A stretch of 64,000 bases of DNA, taken from Eonycteris spelaea (lineage: Eukaryota > Chordata > Mammalia > Chiroptera > Pteropodidae). Below, in pieces: positions 12,920 to 31,609 of the stretch (positions are counted from its first letter, which is position 1; each line of letters opens with the position of its first letter). The stretch is taken from positions 1,178,001 to 1,242,000 of the forward strand of contig PUFA01000287.1 in the NCBI GenBank assembly GCA_003508835.1. Direction: 5' to 3'. The position numbers and the translations under genes were made by a program. Under the pieces are notes generated by a model. That model saw only the letters and a list, made by a program, of their open reading frames with translations. It had not been told where the DNA came from and did not search any database.

Positions 12920-14790
12920 TTTAAATCTTTTTTTCAGTTACATTAGCATACAATATTATATCAGTTTCAGGTGTACAACATTGTGATTAGACATTTATGT
13001 AACTTACGAAGTGACCACCCTGATAAATCCAGTACCCATCTGATACCAAATGTAGTTACTAGCATATTATTGACTATATTCCTTATGCTGTACTTCACAT
13101 CCCCATGACTGTTTTGTAACTATCAATTTGTACTTCTTAATGCCTTCACCTTTTTGCCCTCTTCTACCTGCGTCCCATCTGGCAACCATCAAAATGTTCT
13201 CTGTATCTGAGTTTGTTTCTGTTTTGTTTGTTTATTTTGTTATTTAGATTCCACATGTAAGTGAAATCATATGGCATTTGTCTTTCTCTGTCTTATGTTA
13301 CAGATGGCAAAATTTTATTCTTTTTTATGGCTGAGTAATATTCCATTATATGTATGTACCACCTCTTCTTTATCCATTTATTCATTGATGGGCACCCAGG
13401 TTGCCTCCATATTTGGCTATTGTAAATAATGCTGTAATGAACTTATAGATTCATATGTCCCTTCAATGTAGTGTTTTGAGTTTGTTCGGATAAATACCCA
13501 GAAGTAGGATTCCTGGTTCCTTCTTTTTCTCTTGTGATAGCCTTGGTTTTAAAATCTATTTTGTCTGGTATAAGTATTGCTACCCCAGCTTCCCCACCTC
13601 CACCCCCAGCTCCCCCCCCCCGCCACCATTTTCATGAAATATCTTTTTCCATATCTTTACTTTTAGTCTGTGTGTCTTTCAGTCTGAAGTGAGTCTCTCG
13701 TAGGCAGCATATAAAAGGGTGTTGTTTTCTTATCTATTTAGTCACCCTGTCTTTTGACTAGAGCATTCAGTCCAATCACATTCAAATAAATTGTTAATAG
13801 ATATTGCATTTTATTATTCATAATTACCTTTTTTGATTCTTCTTCTTTAAAAAGTGCCTCTGACATTTTTTAAAATATTGGTTTGGTGGTGGTGAACTCC
13901 TTTAGCTTTTTCCTATTGGGAAGCTCTTTATCTGTCCTTCAGTTCTAAATGATAGCTTTGCCAGGTAGTCATCTTATTTGCCGGCCCTTGCTTTTCATCA
14001 CTGAATATTTCCTGCCAATCCTTCTGGCTTGCAAAGTCTCTGTGGAGAAATCAGCTGACAGACTTATGGGAGCTCCCTTGTGGGTAACTAGCTGCTTTTA
14101 AGATTGTCTTTAACCTTTGGCATTTTAATTTTAATTATGATGTGTGTTGGTGTGGGCCTCTTTGGGTTCATCTTTTTGGGACTCTGCACTCCCTGGGCTT
14201 GTATGTCTGTTTCCTTCACTAGGTAAAGGGAGTTTTCTGTCATTATTTCTTCAAATAGGTTTTCAATTCCTTGTTTTCTCTCTTCTGGGTACCCTTATGA
14301 TGTGAATATTGGTACACTTGATGTTGCCCCAGAGGTATCTTAAACTGTCTTCATTTTTCTTGTTGCTGTTGTACTTGGGTGTTTTCTGCTACCTTCTTTT
14401 CTGAAGCGCTGAGTCAATCCTCTGCTTCATCCAATCTACTGTTGATTCTCTGTGATGTATTCTTCATTTCAGTTATCGTAGTCTTCATTTCTGACTGATT
14501 CATTTTTATGTTTTCTGTCACCATTTTTATGTTTTCTATCTCTTTGTGAAAGTTCTCACTGCATTTATCTACTCTTTCCCTAAGTTCATTGAACATCCTT
14601 ATAACCAGTATTTTGAACTCTGCATCTGGTACATTGCTTCTTTTCATTTTGTTTAGTTCTTTTTCTGGAGCTTTGTTCTGTTATTTTATTTGAGACATGT
14701 TTCTTTGCCATTTTGGCTGCTTCCCTGTGTTCATGTCTGTATATTAGGGAAGGCTGCTTTGTCTCCCAGTATAAGAGATAGAACACATAT
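12920..14790 (-). mobile_element. LINE-1 with most of ORF2 deleted; ORF1 and 3'UTR kept
   Basis: On the - strand the order is ORF1 (about 14786-13880), the start of the ORF2 endonuclease (about 13850-13530), then directly the ORF2 C-terminus (13520-13270) and the 3'UTR (13260-12920). ORF1 retains a coiled-coil stretch (ENIKMNQSEMKTTITEMKNT, RLDEAED). The middle of ORF2, about 3 kb including reverse transcriptase, is missing. A HAL1-like 'half-L1' is an alternative reading of the ORF1 part. Confidence 0.7.
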
Positions 14791-15718
14791 TTCTGAATGA
14801 AAAATTTTAATGAAATAATACTGATTCTTTTCTTTGTCAGCTACACTGCAATGTAGTTTTATTTTGTTCTTTTTACAAAAGCTGTTCCTATAAATTGATT
14901 TGCACAGCTAAAAAACAAAACAAAACAAAACAAAAAACCCTGGTTCTGAGGACTGTTATTTGTTTCATGGAGCCAAAAATTTTAAAAGGTATATTTAGTT
15001 TAACTCTGCTAAACATTTTTATAAAAAGCTGTTTTTCTACCATGGACATAGTTTGAAGATTTATGCTACAATTTACAAATAACAAGTCTCATGTAAAATT
15101 CAACAGAAATCAAAGCACTGTTGGAATTCAAATTATTATGTGTCATATTACTTCTCCTCATGAAGGTTCCTAACCCTTTTCAACCATTGCTTTAAGGCAA
15201 CCTGACTCGATTAAGTAAACAGAACTTGAATACAGTGACTTAACTAGACTTTATTAATTTATGCTTAAGCCACAAAATCAACCTTTCCAAAAAAAAAAAA
15301 AAAAAAACCAAAGAAAGAAAAAAACTGAGTGCAAGTCAAACTGTCAACTGAAAAACAGATGTAAGCCCTCAGATCTCCTTTTCACCATAGTTTACCTCTA
15401 TACAATGCTCAGTAAAACCCACATGAATAAAGTGATGGAAGTGTCATTTTATGTTCATTAAGTGTCATCAGTTTTTGTGTACCCAGGCTGCCCTCCTGCT
15501 CACATCAGATGCCTGGTAGTGGTCATGACAGCAGGGGTTCATATAGCATCTTTGTTCAAATAAGTTTGTATAAATGGACTCAAAAAGGTACAGTTTTACC
15601 TCCAGTCAAGCAAAGGAGAAAATTATGTTTAATGCATATTAAAGGAGCAGTTGTTGGAGATTGAGGCTGGATCGATTCCAAGTTACTAAAATGAATCAGC
15701 TCATTACAGAATGTTTTT
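14790..15718. other. Intron 1 sequence with A-rich tracts
   Basis: This stretch has a (CAAAA)n tract at 14913-14936 and an A-rich run at 15288-15330. No gene or named repeat was seen. Confidence 0.45.
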
Positions 15719-15730
15719 ACAGCCACTTTA

Positions 15731-17627
15731 TTTATTTATTTGGACTTTTTAAAAATTAAATTTATTGGGACGATATTGGCGAAAATAAAATTATATAGGT
15801 TTCAAGTGTACAATTCAGCAGTACATCATCTGTATACTGTATTGTGTGTTTACCACCCCAAAGTCAAATCCCCTTCCAACACCATATATTTGACCTCCTT
15901 TACCCTTTCATACCTTCTCTACCCCCATTCCCTCTGGTAACCACTAAACTGTTGTCTGTGTCTATGAGGTTTTTTTTGTTTGTCTTGTTCGTTTGATGCT
16001 TTCAGTTTTACATCCCACATATGAATGAAATATGGTTCTCAACTTTTTCCACCTGACTTATTTCACTTAGCATGATTATCTCAAGATCTGTCCATGTTGT
16101 TGCAAATGGCAGTATTTCATCTTTTCTTATGGTTGAGAAATATTTTATTGTATATGTACCACATCTTCTTTATCCAATTGTCTATTGAAGGACACTTCAG
16201 TTGTTCCCATGTCTTGGCCACTGTGAAAAATCCTGCAGTAAACATTAGAGTGCATGTGTCTTTATGGATAAATATTTTCAAATCCTTGGGGTACATATCT
16301 AGAGAGGGATTGCTGGGGTCATATGGTAATTCTATTCTTAATTTTTTGAGAAATTTTATACTGTTTTCCATAGCGGCTATACCAATTTACATTCCCACCA
16401 GCAGTGTATGAGGGTTCCTTTTTACCCACAGCTTCTCCAACACTGGTTATTACTTGTCCTGTTGATGTCAGCCATTCTAGCAGGTAGTGCCTCATTGTGG
16501 TTTTGATTTGCATTTCCTTAATAGCTAGTGAAGTTGAGCATCTTTTCATGTACCTTGGGAGAAGTGTCTGTTTTCATCCTCCACCCATATTTTCATTGGA
16601 TTGTTTATTTTTTGTTGTTGTTGTATGAGTTCTTTATATATTTTGCATATTAGCCCATTATCAGAGGCGTTGTTTGCAAATATCTTCTCCCATTTGGATG
16701 ATTGCCTCTTTGTTGATGGTTTCTTTTGCTCTACAGAAGTTTTTTTTTTGGTTTGACATATTCTCATTCATTTATTTTTGCTTTTACTTTTCTTGTCTTT
16801 GGGGTCAAATTTATAAAATCCTCTAAAACCAAGGTTCGTGAGTTGAGCACCTATGTGTTCTTCTATGCAATTTATTGTTTCAGGTGTTATATTTAGGATT
16901 TTGATCCATTTTGAATTAATTTGGGTGTATGGTGACAGCAGTCTAGTTTCATTCTTTTGCATGTGGCTTTCCAGTTATTTCAGCATCATATTGGAGAGGC
17001 TTTCTTTTCTTTATCATATGTTTTTGTCTCCTTTGTCGAAAATTATTTGCCCATATATATATTTGGGTTTATTTCTGGGCTCTCAATTCTATTCCATTGG
17101 TCTGTGGGTCTCTTTTTCTACCAATAACATGCCGTTTTGATTATTGTCACTTTGTAGCATAATTTGAAGTTAGGCAGAGTGATACCTCTGTCCCGGGCCC
17201 TTTTTCTCAGGATGGCTTTGGCTGTTTGGAGTCTTTATTGCTTCCATGCAAATCTGATGACTTTTTGTTCTATTTATTTAAAAAATGCCATATGAGGTTT
17301 CGATGGGGATTGCATTAAATCTGTTTTAGAAATAATAAACAAATATAGTAAAGTTGCAGCATACAATATCAATGTACAAAAGTCCGTTGTGTTTCTATAT
17401 ACTAACAATGAAATTTCAGAAAAGAAACGAAAAAAATAATTCCTTTTGCAATTGCAACAAAAAAGAATAAAATACCTAGGAATAAATAATAAAGGATGTG
17501 AAGGGCTTATACACTGAATACTAAAAGACATTATTAAAAAGAAATTGAAGACGACACAAAGAAATGGAAAGCTATTTTGCATTCCTGGATTGGAAGAATC
17601 AACATAGTTAAAATGACCACATTATGC
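15731..17627 (-). mobile_element. LINE-1 with 5' inversion (twin priming)
   Basis: From 15731 to about 17325 the L1 reads on the - strand: bat-type 3'UTR, then ORF2 C-terminus up to the NAIPIKIP region. From about 17325 to 17627 ORF2 reads on the + strand (KINVQKSVVFLYTNN-like, then GRINIVKM). The inverted part is exactly the segment that precedes the - strand part in a normal L1. Direct repeats ACAGCCACTTTA (15719-15730) and ACAGCCACCTTA (17628-17639) bound the whole unit, so it is one insertion. Reading frames are broken. Confidence 0.88.
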
Positions 17628-17639
17628 ACAGCCACCTTA

Positions 17640-18470
17640 AACATTAATAAGGTAGCTGGTTTCTAAAATCTGTAAAGAAAGGGTTTTATTTAAGCCAGCT
17701 GTTTAAAAGAAATACAATTCTACCTCAAGTAACTTAAGTGGGACTTTCGAATAACTGGGAAAGAATTTATCTTTTGGATGAGAAGGCAAAGAAGAATTCA
17801 ACTGATTTTCAAGCAGAATAACAAATGTAACAGCAATACTTTTTGTGCACGCATTTATGTATGTGACTGTGTAATGTCTCAAACTGATTTTATGATCCTT
17901 TCCCACTTTTAAGAGTTACCGAGAACTCCAAATAACCTTTACATATGTGGCTTATATCTATCCACTTTTATCATTTTAGGAGGTAAAACTGAGAAATTTA
18001 AGAATATGTATTGATTCATTAAAAGATAGTAATAAACATTATATATTAACATCAACGTATTTTTATTTAAAAAACTAATTTTTTCAAAAAAAATCAATGA
18101 GAAGAGTTATTGTTTTCTACCTTTGCAAATCTCTTTAATGCCTTGTTTGATAGATGACACTTGGAGTCTCATAGTCACTTCTGCATGCAGTCCGTTGTGT
18201 TATATAGTTTGGGTTGAAATACATGAGGAAAATCTAGTGCACCCAGATATGTAGTTGAGAAAGAAAGGACCTTGCAGCCCCTGTGAAAGGGACTCCAGGA
18301 CTCCAGGGGTCCTTGGGACACACTTTGAGAACTGCTATCCTATAAAGTAGTTTAGAAGAACATATGATTGGTGAGATTATTAGCAGTCCTAATTTTTTTA
18401 TTTTTCATTTACATATGTTTTCTAAAGTGAAGATGGATTCCTTGTGCAAAGTATAAATGATAAAAGAAGA
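17640..18470. other. Intron 1 sequence, largely unrecognised
   Basis: No gene was found. Near 18290-18340 the text GTCCTTGGGACACACTTTGA resembles the end of a MER5/Charlie hAT element. Confidence 0.4.
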
Positions 18471-18474
18471 AACA

Positions 18475-18800
18475 TGAGTATGTTGAGGAAAGATTTTGGA
18501 GGACATAGAGACTGAGGCAGAGAAGTTTATATTGGAAACCAAGGAGCCATTGTTATTTCTTAAGTAGGAAAATAACCTGCTGAAAATTGTATTTGGGAGT
18601 AAATAAATTAGAATTGGAAGGGAGAAGCTACTTCAGAGGCTGTTGCAGTAATCTAGGTGAGTGGCGAGGTGGGCTATACCTCAGGTATTGGTGGAAATGG
18701 AGAGAAAGTTTCAAAATCTGGAAGAAGTTTTGCAGGTAGGAATACCAAGAGTTGTGTATCAGAAATAAAGGAGTGAGAAGAGTCAAGATGACTAAGAGTT
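18475..18800 (-). mobile_element. L2 LINE internal fragment
   Basis: The order GGCTGTTGCAGTAATCTAGG, GGTGGAAATGGAGAGAAAGT and GAGTCAAGATGACTAAGAGT matches the antisense L2 coding region. Confidence 0.6.
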
Positions 18801-18909
18801 TTCAAGTCTAAACATTTGAAAATATTTTCTCCCTTATATTTAACTTTAACATTTTCTGAAAATTATCCTGATTGAGCTAACTAAAGTCTTTTCTTGTTTT
18901 TTTTTTCAG

Positions 18910-21849
<2,940 letters not shown>

Positions 21850-22195
21850 CTATAGAGTAAATGCCCGTGTCCCCCAAAATACATATGTTGAAAACCTAAG
21901 ATGTTGTTAGCAGGTGAGGCATTTGGGAGGTTAGGTTATGAGGACAGACCCTCATGAATGGGATCATTCTCATGTGGAGAGTCCCCAGGAGCTCCCTGCC
22001 CCTTTCACCATGTAGGGTCACAGTGAGAAGTTGGCAGTCTGCCTCCTTGGCAGAGGAGTCTCAGCAGAACCCAACTATGCTGCACCCTGGTTTTAGACTC
22101 TCAGACCTCCAAAACGTGAGAAATACATTTCCATGTTTTTAAGCTATATGGTCTATGGTATTTCTGTTATGGCAGTGCAAATGGACTATGACAGC
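21850..22195 (+). mobile_element. MLT1-type LTR (ERVL-MaLR), decayed solo copy
   Basis: The text follows the MLT1 consensus order: TGTCCCCCAAAATACATATG, GGTGAGGCATTTGGGAGGTT, CCTCATGAATGGGATCATTC, then ACCTCCAAAACGTGAGAAAT and GGCAGTGCAAATGGACTATG. It has no coding capacity. Confidence 0.8.
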
Positions 22196-24847
<2,652 letters not shown>

Positions 24848-25984
24848 TGATAATTGTAACCACTGTAACTCACGTTCACACAGAGCCTTGCAGCTCACAG
24901 GGCTGTCTCCCATGGGCCCTCGCACCCTGCCCAGCCCCTGAGACGACTGGGGCTAGAGCCTTTCTGTAGTAGTTGCCCTGGACCTACATGTCTTTGCTCT
25001 GCTTTCTGGCCCTAATCTTCTGGAAGCTCTGAGAAACTAACTGGATTTGAACATCATCTCTGGGGTTTTTTTGTTTTTTTTTTTTTAAGGGAATAGCAAT
25101 AAGACTATGAAAGACTTCTCTAACTCGATCAGGAAGACTTGGCCTCAGGGCAAGCACTGTAAGGGATCGGTGCTAGGCCTTTTCTTTGGCTGCTTCTGTC
25201 AGCAATCAGAGGGAGTCCCTACCTACACAAGAGTGTGCATGATGCTAATGCATGGTGGGAGCCCCAGCTGCAGCCAGGGCATTCTCCCTGTTTGCTATAG
25301 GGGGCCAGCACAACATCTGGAAGGTAGACCTAGCGAGGCAGGGAGAGGGCAAAGCAAGCCCATGGTAGTGACTGTGTGTGCTCCCATTCCTATGAAGTGG
25401 GTCTGAGCTAGGTAATGAAGAAGAGACTTTCCATACTTCATGAGTGTGACATAAACAATATTATGAGCTGACAAGTCCTTAAAGGCATGCATAAATGCGT
25501 TTGTTGGTCTGCCTCGTTCATGTCTTCATAAATACATTCATTCATTCATTCATTTTGTTGTGGTGGAATTCATTTATTAGGAGGACATTCTGAGGATGCT
25601 TTCTCATATATACATTTATTTAACAGGTTCACCGAACTCTTACTGCATGCAAGTATTGCTTTAGGGGGCTGAAAGGAAAATTAAAATATTAATGAAAATT
25701 GTCCTCGTTCTCAAAAACTCATAAAATATGGGAAAGTGAATGGGTTGCCCTTTCTCATTCAAGTTATTCAGTTCTTACTTTTGCCTCCTCCACAATACAT
25801 CTATTTTGCATATACATCTACTGTTAAGTTTATCACACTGTATTACATAATTCTTGCGTCTCTCTTTCCTATTCATCTCTCAGTCATCTTCTCTAGCCTA
25901 AAATACAGAAGTTACTCATTAGTTGATTACACAGGCATTTGGAACTTGGGAGTAGAGCTCAGGGTTATTGATGTCGATTTTATC

Positions 25985-26120
25985 GAGTCATCAAATAATG
26001 ACTAAGCACCTGCTAAGTGCCGGACACTGACCTAATGCCAGAAGATACAGTGATGAAGGACAATGGTCTCTGACCTTCCAGAGGCAGTGGCTACTGAGAA
26101 CAATCATGTAAATAAGTAAC
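25985..26120 (-). repeat. L2 3' end fragment
   Basis: The antisense L2 terminus is visible: ACTAAGCACCTGCTAAGTGC, then AAGATACAGTGATGAAGGAC. Confidence 0.65.
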
Positions 26121-26281
26121 ATAGTGTGATAAAAGCTGTAGCAGTCTAGGCCAGCAGTTGCGTTACCAGCATTGGGGTTGTTGGGTTCTGCAAAATAGAA
26201 ATCAAGGGGAAATCCCAGAATGGTTTCCAGACAGATTTTATTAAGCTTATGCAAAGGCAGGAGGTGAGTGGCAGGCAGTCA

Positions 26282-26416
26282 AGCGATGCTTCATTTGGAT
26301 TTAGAGCTGCTCCCCAGCACCAGTATCACCACCTCAGTTTCACCTCAGATCATCAGGCATTAGATTCTCATTGGAGCACCAGTCCTTGGTGCCAAAAAGG
26401 TTGGGAACCACTGTGT
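26282..26416 (-). mobile_element. hAT-Charlie-type non-autonomous element
   Basis: The text CATCAGGCATTAGATTCTCA ... GGTGCCAAAAAGGTTGGGAA ends in ACCACTG, the antisense of the family whose terminus is CAGTGGTCCCCAACCTTTTT. A second copy in sense lies at 31369. Confidence 0.75.
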
Positions 26417-26633
26417 AGATGACAAACCTTGATCAACTGCATATGCAAATAGAGATTTGATTTGACATCTGTATAAAGGTAATGTATTGAGATAAAATGA
26501 GCTACTTCTGCATTTTTGCATAGGGCGTGGGATGCCCTGGCCCAAGTCCCTCTGCTGTCTCATTTACAAGGACTTGAATGCAAGTGATGTGGGGTTGGAA
26601 AGAAGGCAGTGAATTTGAGCAGGCAGGATCACC

Positions 26634-26708
26634 AGGGTGAGATGTGGCCTGGGAGTCATTCAGAGTGGGGATGAAGGGTGAGATGTGGCCTGGGAGTCAT
26701 TCAGAGTG
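26634..26708. repeat. 34-bp direct tandem duplication
   Basis: AGGGTGAGATGTGGCCTGGG plus the next 14 bases occurs at 26634-26667 and again at 26675-26708, with a period of 41 bp and identical copies. Confidence 0.9.
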
Positions 26709-26994
26709 AAGGGCGTGGCTGCAGTTTTGTAAGTGGCTGAATTCACCGAGAAAGGGACACAACAGGAGAACTCATTTGAGGACGGGGCCCTAGTTAAGGG
26801 ACAGGAGGATAATTATATTGCAAAATATATTTACATAGAACACATATGTGCTATAAAGATTTCCTGCACTGACTTTGTGTTCCTGCAGTGGTTAAACTAA
26901 TAGGCTGATGGCTTTTTCCTCTTCCCACCCATGAAGGACAGAGCCCAGCACTATCAGATGCTGGTTAGTTTCTCATGGGGGGACTAGCCCTTTT

Positions 26995-26997
<3 letters not shown>

Positions 26998-27030
<33 letters not shown>
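26998..27030. repeat. Poly(A) run
   Basis: About 30 consecutive A bases. It may be the tail of a retroposed + strand sequence, but none is recognised to its left. Confidence 0.9.
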
Positions 27031-27032
<2 letters not shown>

Positions 27033-27149
27033 TAATTCTTTTCTGAGTAATTAACAGCAAAATGCCGACCCAAATAACAGATTTATGGATAAATAAGTCT
27101 GAAGGAACTTTTGAAATTAACTGGTTCAGCTCCTTAAAGTTTTTTAACA

Positions 27150-27830
27150 GCTCTATTGAGATGTAATTCACATGGCATATAGTTCAGCCATTTAAAGTGT
27201 GTACTTCAATGGTTTTTTCATATATTGTATTATATTTTTTAAGTTGTAAAATATACATCACATAAACTTGCCATTTTAACCATTTTTAAGTGTATGATCC
27301 AGTGACATTAAGTGCATTTGCAATGCTGTGCATCTGTCACCACTGTTTCTATCACCCCAGACAGAGAGGGATGTATTAAGCAGTCGCCCCATTCCTTGCA
27401 GTCTGCCCCATTTCCTGCCTTCCTCCAGCCCCGGTAAACTCTAACCTACTTTCTGTCTCTAAATTTGCCCCTTCTAAGGTGTCTCATATAAATGAAATCA
27501 TACCTTATTTGTCCTTTTGTGTCTGGCTTACTTAACTTAGCAGAGTACTGTCACAGTTCTTCCATGTTGTAGCATTTATCAGTTACTTTATTTTTGTGAC
27601 TGAACACTATTCCACAATATGGATATACCACATTTAAAAAAAATCCATTTATGGGTCTGTGGATATTTGGGTTGTTTCTGCCTTTTGGCTATTGCGACTA
27701 ATACTGCTATGAATATTGATGTGCTAGTATCCAGGTCCTTGCTTTTAATTCTTCTGGGAATATACCAAAGAGGGATGCTGCTGGGTCAGTGGTAACTCTG
27801 TGTTCAGCCTCTTAATTTTATAAATGATTT
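27150..27830 (-). mobile_element. Ancient L1M fragment
   Basis: The antisense L1M 3' text is recognisable: TCTATTGAGATGTAATTCAC, CATTTAAAGTGTGTACTTCA, then TGGGTTGTTTCTGCCTTTTG and GAATATACCAAAGAGGGATG. Confidence 0.75.
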
Positions 27831-27849
27831 ACTCCTCATGGCTACATCT

Positions 27850-27955
27850 AATCATAGACTCAGAATTTTGGGGGGTGGGGCCAGGAATCTGTGTTTTCAA
27901 GAAGTTCCACTCACAATTTTTATGAACAGTTAAGTGTGAGAATTACTTGAATGGA
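27850..27955 (+). repeat. MER5A-like hAT fragment
   Basis: The order CAGAATTTTGGGGGGTGGGG, CAGGAATCTGTGTTTTCAAG, AAGTTCCACT resembles the MER5A interior. Confidence 0.5.
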
Positions 27956-28723
27956 CATTCAACAAAGACATATTGAATCAACCTTTGATGCTGTTGAACT
28001 CCACCACTAACCTGACGAGACTGTTCTGAGCTGACATTAAGAATGTATGCTGAAGAAGTCAGTTATTCTAAAGTCCTCACTAAAGAGTTCTCCTGCCTCA
28101 GGAGTTTTTATTGCATTACGAATTAATTTCTGATAAGATTTTCCCTACTTGAATGTATATCATTTTCCTAACCATGATTACTGTCTGATCATGGAGCTAA
28201 TATTTTGGAAAGAAGGGCCCTTCTCAGCATGCATCAGGCTCAAGGTTATGATCGAGTTTCAGCTGTTCTGTGTTTAGGGGACACATTTTGAAGAATCTCA
28301 GAGACAGAACATCTCTGTGTCCGTTGTACAATCCTTGGCAACAGAGGGACTGAAAATTAAGCCCATTTTAAAGAAGGGTTAATTTTCTCTGTTTTGAAAA
28401 CCAGATAACAGACTCTTCTGCCATTGAGAAAAGCTAGGAGAATAGTTCTTAGATTTGAAAATCTTATCCTGAAGTCATTTGAATTCAGTGATAACTCATA
28501 ACTCAAAGGGAAAATTAATCAATTTTTTAGTGAGTTTAGGACAACCCTCTTCTGTAGGACACTCACCATGTCACTTCACAATACTCTTATTATGTTACTG
28601 GTCTCTCTTTAGCAAAAACTCTGTCTACTAAGCCCAGGCATTTAAAGGCCAAAAAGATTGGATCGGGCTGTATTTGTGTAGTTTATCAGTTTGACATTCC
28701 TTTGTTTTACTGCTTTCTTTTAG

Positions 28724-28834
28724 TTGACACACCACCCCCGCCTTATCATGCCACAGAAGCCACAGGGACCCAGAATGGCCGACCTGTAGATGCCACAGCT
28801 GATAGTCATTTAGTACTATCAATGCCTAATGGAG
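28724..28834 (+). CDS. SMAD9: SMAD9 coding exon 4: cassette linker exon with PPxY motif
   Basis: This 111-nt exon encodes residues 224-260 and is phase 1 at both ends, so skipping it keeps the frame. That matches the known shorter human isoform of 430 residues. It begins VDTPPPPYHATEA; P228-P229-x-Y231 is a strict PPxY, the motif bound by WW domains of SMURF1/2, NEDD4L and YAP. The acceptor is CTTTCTTTTAG. The donor GTAACT lacks the G at +5, so it is weaker than those of the neighbouring exons and fits regulated inclusion. Confidence 0.95.
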
Positions 28835-30774
<1,940 letters not shown>

Positions 30775-31368
30775 TGAAGACAAACACAGTGATAAATATA
30801 AATGAAGAGTGAAATTGTTGAATAAAAGGACTTTGAATTATTTTTGAGTTGCTAAGGATAACTTCTGAAGAAGACGAATTCTGGCTGGCTGATTATTTAT
30901 ATGAGCCAAAGTTACCTCTGGAGACTTCGAAGCTGGGGAGTCCTGGCTTACTTATGATTAGAAGTGACTGGGGTTCCTGTGCCCAGAAATTGCTACAGCA
31001 GTGCAGTGGGCACAGGCCTCCCTGGGGTCTGGCCGGTGTTGCTTTTGAAGTTTCTCTTACCGGAGTGATCAAGGGTGGCAAATGCCAGCGGAGTGTGAGG
31101 CCTGGTTGAGGATCTTGAAATCATTTCATTTTAGAATAGTTGGTAGTGTCTGAGAAATACCTGATTGGTTGCTATTACCATGTCAGGCTGCTCTGGAACT
31201 ACAGATGTAAAGAGTCTTCAGGGTCATCTGATCTTTTTTCTCCCCATCCAGCACTTAGGCCTGTCCGAAAGGGAGCCACAGAAGCCCTTTCTTTCAGATC
31301 TCCGGAGGAGAGTCATTATTTCACTTGGTGACACATTCTAATATAATTCTTAACATACCTCTTAAGTC

Positions 31369-31600
31369 AGTGGTCCCCAACCTTTTTGGCACTAGGGACT
31401 GATGCTCCTATGAGAATCGAATGCATGATAATCTGAGGCAGAGCTGAGGTGGTGATGCTTTTGCTGGGCAGCAGCTGCAAATAGAACCTTTGCTCACTAG
31501 CCGGCTGCTCACTTGCTGCTGTGCAGCCTGCTCCTCACAAGCCACGGACTGGTACCAGCCTAGACCGGGAGGTTCTAAGTGCCTCCTGTTGTATTAAACC
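31369..31600 (+). mobile_element. hAT-Charlie-type non-autonomous element
   Basis: It starts CAGTGGTCCCCAACCTTTTT, continues GATGCTCCTATGAGAATCGA and GAGCTGAGGTGGTGATGC, and ends with GCCACGGACTGGTACCAGCC. This is the same family as 26282-26416 in the opposite direction. Confidence 0.8.
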
Positions 31601-31609
31601 TGTAGGTCG

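Noticed and set aside
12920..14797. Target-site duplication TTTCTGA around the deleted L1
   Set aside because: Seven bases with unclear borders could match by chance.
21850..22195. Retroviral coding remnants next to the MLT1-type LTR
   Set aside because: No gag, pol or env-like frame is visible on either side; it looks like a solo LTR.
26816..27030. A retroposed sequence ending in the long poly(A), with GATAATT as flanking repeat
   Set aside because: The 7-bp repeat is too short and AT-rich to be evidence, and no SINE or gene similarity was seen to the left of the A run.
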